NCBI RefSeq assembly: GCF_001984575.1
Contig: NZ_LZNS01000001.1
Coordinates: 3,593,881-3,657,880, forward strand
DNA from: Streptomyces sp. MP131-18
GTDB taxonomy: Bacteria; Actinomycetota; Actinomycetes; Streptomycetales; Streptomycetaceae
Direction of reading: 5' to 3'
DNA length: 64,000 nt
Part shown: positions 45,838 to 53,579 of the stretch, piece by piece
Numbering within the stretch: position 1 is the first letter of the stretch
How the letters are laid out: each line of letters begins with the position of its first letter
Translations under genes and position numbers: made by a program
Notes under the pieces: model-generated
What the model was told of the DNA's origin: nothing
Database searches by the model: none
The model's input: the letters and a program-made list of their open reading frames with translations, nothing else

Positions 45838-46674
45838 TCACACCCGGCCGCGCGCCGTCCACAGTTCGGGGAACACCCACCTGCGGGCCCGCTTCTCCAG
45901 CCACTCCACGCCGGACGAACCGCCGGTGCCCGCCTTGCCGCCCATCGCGCGGCGGGTCGCCACCAGGTGGTCGCACCGCCAGCGCCACACCAGCTCGGCC
46001 ACCTCGGTCAGCGCCTCGCCCAGCCGCAGCGGTCCGCTCTCCGCACCGGTCCCCCGGCCGCCGTCGCCGCCGGCCGCGTAGATCCGCCGCCACGCCGCCT
46101 CCACCGCCGGATGCGGCTCGTACCGCCCGGTGCGCTCCCGGTGCAGCACCTCGTCGGGTATCGCCGCGCCGTGCCGGGCCAGGTACGCCAGCGCCTCGTC
46201 GTACAGGCTCGGCGCGCGCAGCGCCCGTTCCAGCTCGGCGTGCGCCCGGGGCGTGCCCTGGTGCGGGACCAGCATCGAGGGCGACTTCTCGCCCAGCAGG
46301 AACTCCACGTGCCGGTACATCGCCGACTGGAACCCCGAGCCCTCGCCGAGCGCGGAACGGTAGGCATTGAACTGCCGCGGTGTCAGCTGCGCCAGCGGCT
46401 CCCACGAGGCGTTCAGCGCCCGCAGCTCGTGCGCCGAGCGGCCGAGCGCCGCCAGCGCCGCGGGCAGCCGGTCCGCGCGCAGCGCGTCCACGGCGGTGCG
46501 CCACTCGTGGACGAGCACGGTGAACCACAGCTCCATGACCTGTGTCGTGACCAGGAACGCCATTTCGCCCGGATCGTCGGTCAGCGGTCGTTGGAGGTGG
46601 GTCAGCACGTCCGCCTGGACGTAGCGCTCGTAGGGGGTTTCGTTCTGTCCGAAATCGGTCACCGGTTGCGACAT
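45838..46674 (-). CDS. kynA: Tryptophan 2,3-dioxygenase family protein
   Basis: A 278-residue haem enzyme of the TDO family, which opens the indole ring of tryptophan to N-formylkynurenine. Family stretches: ETPYERYVQADVL at the N-terminus, ELWFTVLVHE, and DHLVATRRAMGGKAGTGGSS, which holds the haem-ligand His and the substrate-binding GTGGSS loop. No kynureninase or formamidase gene lies next to it here, so kynurenine pathway function rests on genes elsewhere. Alone between convergent sortase and the DUF3151 gene. Confidence 0.92.
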   Translation of the reverse strand: MSQPVTDFGQNETPYERYVQADVLTHLQRPLTDDPGEMAFLVTTQVMELWFTVLVHEWRTAVDALRADRLPAALAALGRSAHELRALNASWEPLAQLTPRQFNAYRSALGEGSGFQSAMYRHVEFLLGEKSPSMLVPHQGTPRAHAELERALRAPSLYDEALAYLARHGAAIPDEVLHRERTGRYEPHPAVEAAWRRIYAAGGDGGRGTGAESGPLRLGEALTEVAELVWRWRCDHLVATRRAMGGKAGTGGSSGVEWLEKRARRWVFPELWTARGRV

Positions 46675-46770
46675 CGTTGTCTCCTCACGGCTTGGTCGCC
46701 GTCAGGGTACGGGTGCCGACGGACAAGGCGCCCCGCTTCGTCACGGGGCGCCCTCGGTGGGAGATCTCCG

Positions 46771-47184
46771 TCAGGACAGGGTGTCGGCCGCCGTCGGGGA
46801 GCTGTCGCGGAGGAACTGCGCGCAGCGTTCGTACTCCTCCTGCTCGCCGATGGCCGCCGCGGCACGGGCCAGCGCATGGAGTGCGCGCAGGAAGCCGCGG
46901 TTCGGCTCGTGCTCGAACGGGATGGGGCCCTGGCCGCGCCAGCCGCTGCGCCGCAGCGCGTCGAGGCCACGGTGATAGCCGGTGCGCGCGAAGGCGTACG
47001 ACTCGATGCTGCGGCCCTCGGCGAACGCGTCGTCCGCCAGCTGGGCCCAGACCAGCGAGGACGCCGGGTACTTCGCGGCCACCTCGGCGGGGGCCGTACC
47101 GGCCGCGAGCAGCTCGCGGGGCTCCGGATCGTCGGGCAGGTGCGTCGGGGGCGGGCCCCCGAGCAGGTCTTCGTGAATGGCCAT
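46771..47184 (-). CDS. DUF3151 family protein
   Basis: A 137-residue helical protein (AEVAAKYPASSLVWAQLADD and RTGYHRGLDALRRSGWRG are distinctive) of the actinobacterial DUF3151 family, regularly found beside fba. TPR-like in appearance; function unknown. ATG at 47184. It lies 65 bases after fba on the same strand and is probably cotranscribed. Confidence 0.92.
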   Translation of the reverse strand: MAIHEDLLGGPPPTHLPDDPEPRELLAAGTAPAEVAAKYPASSLVWAQLADDAFAEGRSIESYAFARTGYHRGLDALRRSGWRGQGPIPFEHEPNRGFLRALHALARAAAAIGEQEEYERCAQFLRDSSPTAADTLS

Positions 47185-47249
47185 GATGTCCAGTCTGCCG
47201 GGTCCGCGGTGGAAGGCCCAGTTGCTTCCTGTGCCTCCTGGCGGACGCG

Positions 47250-48272
47250 TTACTTGAGCCGGGTGCCCGTGGAGCGCAGGTCGCCGCACGCCTGGGTGAC
47301 CCGCTCGGCCATCCCGGCCTCGGCAAGCTTGCCCCAGCTGCGCGGGTCGTACGCCTTCTTGTTGCCGACCTCGCCGTCCACCTTCAGCACGCCGTCGTAG
47401 TTGCGGAAGGCGTGGTCGACGATGGGCCGGGTGAACGCGTACTGGGTGTCGGTGTCCAGGTTCATCTTCACCACGCCGTTGCCGAGCGCGGTGGCGATCT
47501 CCTCGCGGGTGGAGCCGGAGCCACCGTGGAAGACGAAGTCGAACGGGCTCGCCTTGCCGTGCTTCGCGGCCACGCCCTCCTGGAGGTCCTTCAGCAGCTC
47601 GGGGCGCAGCACGACGTTGCCCGGCTTGTACACGCCGTGCACATTGCCGAAGGAGGCGGCGAGCAGGTACCGCCCGCGCTCGCCGAGGCCCAGGGCCTCC
47701 GCGGTGCGCAGGGCGTCCTCGACGGTGGTGTACAGCTTGTCGTTGATCTCGTGGGTGACGCCGTCCTCCTCACCGCCGGTCGGGGTGATCTCCACCTCCA
47801 GCACGATCTTGGCGGCGGCGGCCCGGGCCAGCAGCTCCTCGGCGACCTCCAGATTGTCGCGCAGCGTCTCGGCCGAGCCGTCCCACATGTGGGACTGGAA
47901 CAGCGGGTTCTCGCCGCGGGCGACGCGCTCCTCGGAGATGGCGAGCAGGGGGCGCACGTAGCCGTCCAGCTTGTCCTTCGGGCAGTGGTCGGTGTGCAGC
48001 GCGATGTTCACCGGGTACTTCTGCGCGACGACATGCGCGAACTCGGCCAGCGCCGTGGCCCCGGAGACCATGTCCTTGCTGTACTGGCCGCCCAGGAACT
48101 CGGCGCCGCCGGTGGAAATCTGAACGATGCCGTCGCTCTCCGCCTCGGCGAAGCCGCGCAGCGCGGCGTGCAGCGTCTGCGTCGAGGTGACGTTGATGGC
48201 CGGGTAGGCGAACTGGCCTGCCTTCGCCCGGTCGAGCATCTCGTTGTAGACCTCGGGGGTCGCGATGGGCAT
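47250..48272 (-). CDS. fba: Class II fructose-bisphosphate aldolase
   Basis: Zinc-dependent glycolytic aldolase, 340 residues. Metal and substrate motifs: ALHTDHCPKDK, EVEITPTGGEEDG, ASFGNVHGVYKPGNV and FVFHGGSGSTREEI. ATG 48272. Its upstream gap contains a perfect parS site. Likely first gene of an fba-DUF3151 transcript. Confidence 0.97.
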   Translation of the reverse strand: MPIATPEVYNEMLDRAKAGQFAYPAINVTSTQTLHAALRGFAEAESDGIVQISTGGAEFLGGQYSKDMVSGATALAEFAHVVAQKYPVNIALHTDHCPKDKLDGYVRPLLAISEERVARGENPLFQSHMWDGSAETLRDNLEVAEELLARAAAAKIVLEVEITPTGGEEDGVTHEINDKLYTTVEDALRTAEALGLGERGRYLLAASFGNVHGVYKPGNVVLRPELLKDLQEGVAAKHGKASPFDFVFHGGSGSTREEIATALGNGVVKMNLDTDTQYAFTRPIVDHAFRNYDGVLKVDGEVGNKKAYDPRSWGKLAEAGMAERVTQACGDLRSTGTRLK

Positions 48273-48362
48273 GTCCGCTCCTTGTGTTCTTGCCGTGTGC
48301 GTGGCGTTCGACTGCCCGAATATCCTCCCAGACGCCCGCAGCCACCGGGACAGCGCGCGACA

Positions 48363-48376
48363 GTTTCACGTGAAAC
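48363..48376. other. parS, ParB-binding centromere site
   Basis: GTTTCACGTGAAAC is a perfect 14-bp palindrome identical to the streptomycete parS core. It lies in the non-coding gap between fba and pyrE. Streptomyces carry about twenty such sites around oriC that seed ParB complexes for chromosome segregation at sporulation, so this also places the window within a few hundred kb of oriC. Confidence 0.85.
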
Positions 48377-48480
48377 AATCACGCAGGGTGATAATCGCTG
48401 GCCGGGGCGGCCACGTCGCACCGCGCGCCCGGCGCGCCGCGGGGCCGCAAGCCGGGGGCAGGCACGAGCCAAGCCGCGCT

Positions 48481-49023
48481 TCAGGCGTCGGCGAGCCCCA
48501 GATCGTCCAGCGTGAACGCGGAACGGTAGGCGAGCCCCGTCCGCGCCACGGCCGCCGCCGCCCCGCGGTCGACGATCACCGCGACGGCCACCACCTCGGC
48601 CCCCGCCTCGCGCAGCGCCTCCACGGCCGTCAGCACGGAACTGCCGGTGGTGGAGGCGTCCTCGACCGCGAGCACACGGCGCCCGGCCACGTCGGGGCCC
48701 TCGATCCGGCGCTGGAGCCCATGGGCCTTGCCCGCCTTGCGCACCACGAACGCGTCCAGCCGCCGACCGGCCGCCGCGGCGGCATGCAGCATCGCCGTGG
48801 CCACCGGGTCCGCGCCCAGGGTGAGCCCGCCGACCGCGTCGTACTCCAGGTCCGCGGTCAGGTCCAGCATCGTCCGGCCGACCAGCGGCGCGGCCTCGCC
48901 GTCCAGGGCCACCCGGCGCAGATCGACGTACCAGTCGGCCTCCCGCCCGGAGGAGAGCACCACCCGGCCGTGCACCACGGCCTTGTCCTTGATCTGCTGC
49001 AACAGCTCGTCACGCACGCTCAT
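48481..49023 (-). CDS. pyrE: Orotate phosphoribosyltransferase
   Basis: Transfers phosphoribose from PRPP to orotate, giving OMP in pyrimidine synthesis. 180 residues: SSGREADWYVDLRR at the N-terminus, the flexible loop KAGKAHGLQRRIEG, and the PRPP-binding motif RVLAVEDASTTGSSVL. ATG 49023. It lies 11 bases after the aldose epimerase gene on the same strand, so they share a transcript; other pyr genes are not nearby. Confidence 0.93.
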   Translation of the reverse strand: MSVRDELLQQIKDKAVVHGRVVLSSGREADWYVDLRRVALDGEAAPLVGRTMLDLTADLEYDAVGGLTLGADPVATAMLHAAAAAGRRLDAFVVRKAGKAHGLQRRIEGPDVAGRRVLAVEDASTTGSSVLTAVEALREAGAEVVAVAVIVDRGAAAAVARTGLAYRSAFTLDDLGLADA

Positions 49024-49034
49024 GGCACCCGACC

Positions 49035-49850
49035 CTACGGCAGCGTCCGCCAGGTCCAGGTCGTGGAGATCTCCAGCGGTTCCAGCGGGGTGACCAGGCG
49101 CGGGTGTGTGTTGAGGCCGTTGGGTGGCCCCGACTGCGGCTCCACGCACACCGCCTCGGCCTGCTCGTCGTAGATCACCGCCCACGGGCTCCGGCTGCGG
49201 ACGTTCAGCTCCAGGTGCCCCGGCCAGGTCAGGGTGACGTCCACCCCGTCCGGCATACCGAAGCAATCGTCCCAGGGGCCGGGCCCGGGCGCGGTGCGCC
49301 GGCCGGTCGGCAGGTGGTCGGCGCCCCGTTCCTCCTGCCACTCGGCGTCGAAGCCGATCTCCACGCCGGGGCCGCCGGGGCGCAGGCTGCGCAGGAACCA
49401 CGGATGCCAGCCGGCCTGGGCCGGGAAGGAGTCGCCGTCGGTCTCCACGCCGAGCGTGCATGTCAGTCCGCTGCCGTCCTCGGCCAGCTCGACCAGCTGG
49501 GTGACGCGGCCGGCGTACGGCCAGGGCTCCGCCAGTTCACAGATCAGCGCCGCCGAGGTGTCATCCGCCCGGACGGTGCGCCAGGGGCGGCGGCGGACGG
49601 TGCCGTGAATGGCGTGCGGGGCGGCGTTCAGCGGCAGTTCGTGCGCCGTGGCGCCGTTCCTGAACCGCCCTTCCCTGGTCCTGCCGCACCAGGGCGCCAT
49701 GATGAAGGAGCCGAACCGTTCGCCTTGGCGCAACAGCTCGGTACCGCCGACCCGCAGCGAGGAGATACGGCCGCCCTGATCGGGGCGCAGCGTCAACTCG
49801 GCGTCGGCGGCGCGGAGTCGTACTCCGCGATCGGAGTCGTGGGTGGTCAC
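49035..49850 (-). CDS. Aldose 1-epimerase family protein
   Basis: A 271-residue galactose-mutarotase-like beta sandwich. The catalytic His lies in HAIHGTVRRRPW and AGWHPWFLR, and the late Glu in AVCVEPQSGPPNG. Probably interconverts sugar anomers in the cytosol; the sugar is not known. Directly upstream of pyrE. Confidence 0.9.
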   Translation of the reverse strand: MTTHDSDRGVRLRAADAELTLRPDQGGRISSLRVGGTELLRQGERFGSFIMAPWCGRTREGRFRNGATAHELPLNAAPHAIHGTVRRRPWRTVRADDTSAALICELAEPWPYAGRVTQLVELAEDGSGLTCTLGVETDGDSFPAQAGWHPWFLRSLRPGGPGVEIGFDAEWQEERGADHLPTGRRTAPGPGPWDDCFGMPDGVDVTLTWPGHLELNVRSRSPWAVIYDEQAEAVCVEPQSGPPNGLNTHPRLVTPLEPLEISTTWTWRTLP

Positions 49851-49914
49851 CCCATGACGATAACGATTCGATGTACGTAAATCATAATGGCGCCCTTGTG
49901 TGGGGCGCCCTGCG

Positions 49915-50922
49915 TCACCGGCGGCGGCGAATGGCCCGCGTCAGCACCACGGCCGTGGCCACGGCCAGCGCGGCCGCCGGGGCCGCCCAGCGCAGCGCCG
50001 CCGCGGGGCCGGGGGCGCCGCCGGGCGTGGGCTCGGGGGCGTACCGGCCGCGCGGCGGGGCGTGATCCACCTCTTCCGCGCTGCGGCCGATCATGGTGCG
50101 CCGGGCGAAGTCCGCTTCGGGCTCGTGCACCGGAAGATCCTCCTCGTCATCGAGACCCGGGTCGAGGTCACGGTCGAGACCGGAGTCGAGGTCGGCATCG
50201 AGGTCGCCGCCGTCGAACCCGCGGTCGGACCCCAGACCCGCGTCGGCGACCGCGTCGGCGTCCGGATCGCGGCCGGGGCCGGGCTCCGCCCCCAGCACGG
50301 CGTCGAAGGCGGCGTCGTGGTCGGACTCGGCGCCGGCCCCCGTCTCGTTGCCGCCCGCGCGCGCCGCACGCCCGGACCCGGCGCCGGGCTCGGGCTCCGG
50401 CTCGGGGGCGGACGGAATGCCGGGAATGACCCGCTCGTTGTCGTCCGGCTCCCCGATGCCGCCGGCCGCGGGGGCGGGCTCGTCGGCCCGCGCCAGCTCC
50501 TCGGCCAGCGCCTCGGCGAAACGATCCAGCAGGCGTCGGCCCGCCGCCTGCCGCTGACCTGCGTCGAAGGTGCCGATGCGCCCCTTCCCCTCGACGGTGC
50601 CGTGGAAGGTCAGCGCGGTGCCGGAGCCGTCCTCGACCTCGCGCGGCACGACGCTGAGCATGAGCGCCGCCTCGCCGGCGCCCCTGGCCTCGGTGCCCTG
50701 CGCCTCGACGGTGAGGCGGTCGCCCCGGGCCGTCACCGACATGGAGCCGCGGTAGGTGATGCTGGAGGAGCCGATGCGCACCCGCAGCCTGCCCTCGGGT
50801 GCGGCCGGGTCCGCGCCGGGCTCCAGATGGAGCCCGGGAACGCACCGGACCACCCGCTCGGGCGCGGCGAGCGCGCTCCGCACGGCTTCGGCGGAATAGG
50901 GCAGGAAGACCTCGTGCTCCAT
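49915..50922 (-). CDS. SRPBCC (CoxG-like) membrane-anchored protein
   Basis: A 335-residue protein. The N-terminal 150 residues form a START/SRPBCC-type domain (MEHEVFLPYSAEAVRSALAA) like CO-dehydrogenase subunit G, a lipid-binding-type fold. A long, repetitive Asp/Glu-rich linker (residues 185-280, for example DADLDSGLDRDLDPGLDD) follows, and the C-terminus is a single membrane helix with an RRRR end. A tail-anchored protein is therefore likely. Start ATG 50922 follows the truncated spermidine-synthase gene by 73 bases. Role unknown. Confidence 0.82.
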   Translation of the reverse strand: MEHEVFLPYSAEAVRSALAAPERVVRCVPGLHLEPGADPAAPEGRLRVRIGSSSITYRGSMSVTARGDRLTVEAQGTEARGAGEAALMLSVVPREVEDGSGTALTFHGTVEGKGRIGTFDAGQRQAAGRRLLDRFAEALAEELARADEPAPAAGGIGEPDDNERVIPGIPSAPEPEPEPGAGSGRAARAGGNETGAGAESDHDAAFDAVLGAEPGPGRDPDADAVADAGLGSDRGFDGGDLDADLDSGLDRDLDPGLDDEEDLPVHEPEADFARRTMIGRSAEEVDHAPPRGRYAPEPTPGGAPGPAAALRWAAPAAALAVATAVVLTRAIRRRR

Positions 50923-50995
50923 GGCGCGGAGCCTACCCACTGCCCGGCACATAAGGCACCGGTCGCGCCAAATGCCACCGCCCGCGCCGTGGCGC

Positions 50996-51808
50996 TCACG
51001 GTGGGGTCACGGCGAGGGCCGCGGCGCGGGCGTGCTGCGACTCGGGCGCCGGGCTCTCGCTGATCCGCTCGGCCGCCGCCCGCTCCAGCGGATCGACGGC
51101 CGCGGAGCAGGACACCAGGACGGCGATCACCCCCGCGTTCAGCAGCATGAGCCGGCGCCGCGCGGCGCGGGAGAGGTCTCCGCGGAACAGCCACAGGACT
51201 ATGACCGCGCCGGCCAGCGCGTTGACCACGCCGGTGCACAGCGCCGCGCTGAGCTGCCCGAGCAGCGGCAGCAGCAGGAACGGGAAGGCGAGGCCGCCGA
51301 GCAGCGCGCCCACGTAGTCGGCGGCGGACAGGTCGGCCACCGCGCGGCCGGCGTCCTGCTCCCTGATGCGCTGGATCAGCGTCATCAGCAGCGGCATCTC
51401 CGCGCCGATCAGCACGCCGATGGCGAGGGAGAACGCGAGCAGCGCCGGTCTCGCCTCGCCGAACAGCAGGAAGGAGACATACAGCACGGTCGCCGAGCAG
51501 CCCCCGACCAGCGCGAGCAGCGACTCGATCAGCCCGAAGTTGAGCGCGGCGTGCTCCCGCAGGCGCTTGGCGGCCAGTGAGCCGATGCCCATGGCGAAGA
51601 CCATGAGGGACAGCACGATGGAGGTGTGGGTGACGGTGTCGCCCACCAGGTAGTCGGCGAGCGCGATGAGTTCGAGTTCGTACACGAGGCCGCAGGCGGC
51701 GCAGACGAAGACGGCGACGAGGACCACGAGGCGCCCGGCGCCCGCCGATACGGGGAGCACGGCGGTCGCTGAGCGCGGGGCGGCCGCCTGCCCGGTTGTA
51801 TCGATCAT
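50996..51808 (-). CDS. Spermidine synthase N-terminal membrane domain only (truncated homologue)
   Basis: A 270-residue protein with about seven to eight hydrophobic helices that matches the membrane half of actinobacterial membrane-bound polyamine aminopropyltransferases ([20 protein letters not shown], then [20 protein letters not shown] and [15 protein letters not shown]). Full-length relatives run to about 550 residues with a cytosolic spermidine synthase domain. Here the frame ends in TGA soon after the last helix, and only 73 bases separate it from the next gene, so the catalytic half is missing altogether. It overlaps the DUF2617 gene (ATGA), which is the normal context of the full-length gene. 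It cannot make spermidine itself; it may be a relic or a membrane protein with another role. Confidence 0.85.
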   Translation of the reverse strand: MIDTTGQAAAPRSATAVLPVSAGAGRLVVLVAVFVCAACGLVYELELIALADYLVGDTVTHTSIVLSLMVFAMGIGSLAAKRLREHAALNFGLIESLLALVGGCSATVLYVSFLLFGEARPALLAFSLAIGVLIGAEMPLLMTLIQRIREQDAGRAVADLSAADYVGALLGGLAFPFLLLPLLGQLSAALCTGVVNALAGAVIVLWLFRGDLSRAARRRLMLLNAGVIAVLVSCSAAVDPLERAAAERISESPAPESQHARAAALAVTPP

Positions 51809-52377
51809 GAACCGAACGTTACGTCACACTTCGGGTTGGCCTTGTCACCCACAGGAGTGGACTTGGGGTGATCCGTCGCACCGCTCACCCGGGTTCTCGT
51901 CGCCACCAGACACCGCTCCTGCGGGTACGCGTGCCAGGTCCGCCAGTGGAACTGACCGCCCCTGCGCTGGACCAGAAGCGCGGTGAACGCGTTCGGATCA
52001 CCGGGAAAGAGGCCCGCGAGGCCGTACGGGTGTTCGGCGACCAGGGCAAGCAACTCCTGGGCGCGGCCCGCGAACGAGCCCACGCTCAGGCTCTCCACGC
52101 GGGCCGCGAACTCGTATTCGAAGTTTCCCAGGCGCTTGGACACACCGAGCGGCAACGGGGTGTTGCTGCCCGGCATGCAGGCCACGGTTTCTGAGCAGGT
52201 GCCCTCGCGGCAGTCGAGCAGCACCTGATGGGAGGCGCCGAGCACGCGCAACTGGATGTGTGCCCCGGCAAGTTCGACGTCGAGAGTGGCGAGCGAGGGC
52301 AGCGGCTCCCGGCCGAGGGCCCAGGCCAGGTCGCCCGCTCGGGTGTCGGTGAAGGCGGTGTAGATCGTGGTGAGCAT
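51805..52377 (-). CDS. DUF2617 family protein
   Basis: A 190-residue soluble protein of the actinobacterial DUF2617 family, regularly coupled to the membrane spermidine-synthase-like gene. It begins [20 protein letters not shown] and contains [15 protein letters not shown], three Cys in a short stretch. ATG 52377 chosen over the longer in-frame TTG start at 52485, whose extra residues look untranslated. Function unknown. Confidence 0.88.
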   Translation of the reverse strand: MLTTIYTAFTDTRAGDLAWALGREPLPSLATLDVELAGAHIQLRVLGASHQVLLDCREGTCSETVACMPGSNTPLPLGVSKRLGNFEYEFAARVESLSVGSFAGRAQELLALVAEHPYGLAGLFPGDPNAFTALLVQRRGGQFHWRTWHAYPQERCLVATRTRVSGATDHPKSTPVGDKANPKCDVTFGS

Positions 52378-52708
52378 GGGTCGGCTCCCGCATGCGCGCA
52401 GTTGAGGGCGGCGCGGACCGACCCTCCGGAGACAACGGGACCACCGAATCACGTAACACGCCGCCACCACAGCGTTTTTACCCAACTTAGCCAGGTTTCC
52501 ATCCCGTCGGGGACAGGGTGGTCAGGTGTTCACCCCGCACCCGCCCGCCATACGAACAGTTGAGCCAGGCCGTCCGCGAACTGCTCGTATCGTCCCCGCG
52601 GTTGATTCACACATCACACGGAACGCCGACTTCGCGCCCCCCTCCTCCACATCTCGACCGCACCCCGCCCGCCGCGGCGCGCGCCCCCGCCCCCGGACCG
52701 CCGGCGGC
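52378..52708. other. Non-coding gap between DUF2617 gene and SARP gene
   Basis: These 331 bases show no gene with supporting start and ribosome site. A GC drop near 52480-52495 (CACAGCGTTTTTACCCAACTT) is the likely promoter area of the DUF2617 operon. A 30-codon frame on the minus strand containing two Cys and several Ser/Thr (about 52525-52617) was looked at as a RiPP precursor, but has no ribosome site at normal distance. Confidence 0.4.
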
Positions 52709-53473
52709 TCAGCAGGTGGGCAGCGGCAGATGGCTGAGGATCGCCTGCTGCATGCCCCGCAGTTGAGGCCCGGGAAACAGGCCGTGGTCCACCAGCCGCC
52801 GGTTCGCCTGCTGGTAGACGGCCAGGGCCGCGCTGCTGTCGCCCGCGCCGTGCAGCGCCCGCATCAGCAGCTGGTACGCCGCCTCATCGGTCGGGCTGCC
52901 CACCAGGTGCTGCCGCAGAACGTCCTGCGCCCTGGCGTACTGCCCGGCTTCCAGGGACAGTTCGGCGACCTGGAGCAGCGCGCGCCGCCGGTGGCCGTTC
53001 ATCCGCTCCACCCAGCTCTCCAGCAGCGGACCGTGCTCGATGCCGCTGAGCGCCGGCCCGCGCCACAGGCCGAGGGCGCCCTCCAGCAGCTCCCGGCGCT
53101 GCCGCGGGCAGGCCGTCACCTCGGCCCGGTCGACGAGCCCGCGGAACTCCTCGGCGTCCACGCGCGCTTGCGGCAGGGCCAGTTCGTAGGCGCCGAGCCC
53201 GGTCCGCACCGCGGCGGCCCCGACCTCGCGGCGCAGCAGCCCGATGTAGCCGCGGATATTGGCGACCGCGGAGTCTGGCGGCCGGCCCCGCCACAGTTCC
53301 GCGCCGATCCGTTCCAGCGTGACGGGCCCCTCCGCGACGAGCAGGAGCGCGAGCAGCGCCCGGGGCTTGGGCCACATGGGCCGCGGCAGGGCGCCTTCCC
53401 TGATGAAGGTGAAGGGCCCGAGCAGCCGGAATGCGTGCGCCCTGGTGCCGGGGAGCGCAGTGGGCGTGGACAC
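52709..53473 (-). CDS. SARP-family transcriptional activator
   Basis: A 254-residue Streptomyces antibiotic regulatory protein. The N-terminal OmpR-type winged helix (AFRLLGPFTFIREG, then ALLALLLVAEGPVTLERIGA) is followed by the bacterial transcriptional activation domain BTAD (ARAQDVLRQHLVGSPTDEAA). It lacks NTPase and TPR parts. GTG 53473. It lies 106 bases from the end of the YcaO gene on the same strand and is the likely pathway activator. Its upstream region carries a CTTGAC-N5-CTGA...TTCAGC element that recurs before the AfsR-like gene. Confidence 0.92.
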   Translation of the reverse strand: MSTPTALPGTRAHAFRLLGPFTFIREGALPRPMWPKPRALLALLLVAEGPVTLERIGAELWRGRPPDSAVANIRGYIGLLRREVGAAAVRTGLGAYELALPQARVDAEEFRGLVDRAEVTACPRQRRELLEGALGLWRGPALSGIEHGPLLESWVERMNGHRRRALLQVAELSLEAGQYARAQDVLRQHLVGSPTDEAAYQLLMRALHGAGDSSAALAVYQQANRRLVDHGLFPGPQLRGMQQAILSHLPLPTC

Positions 53474-53514
53474 CTGAATCCCCCGTTCCGAAGTCTCCGA
53501 ACATGCAACGGGGT

Positions 53515-53573
53515 TCAGCCTGCCGCCCGCGGCTGAGCGAAAGCTTGACGGAAGCTGACCGCCGCCGTTCAGC
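53515..53573. promoter_or_regulatory. CTGA/TCAG repeat region upstream of the SARP gene
   Basis: TCAGCC (53515-53520) faces GGCTGA (53531-53536). Then CTTGAC (53544-53549), CTGA (53555-53558) and TTCAGC (53568-53573) follow with the same CTTGAC-N5-CTGA spacing found at 57768. Likely binding sites of a cluster regulator. Confidence 0.5.
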
Positions 53574-53579
53574 GCGGAT

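Noticed and set aside
52525..52617. Short minus-strand Cys/Ser/Thr-containing frame as RiPP precursor
   Set aside because: Nearest purine-rich ribosome site is more than 20 bases away, and it lies on the far side of the SARP gene.
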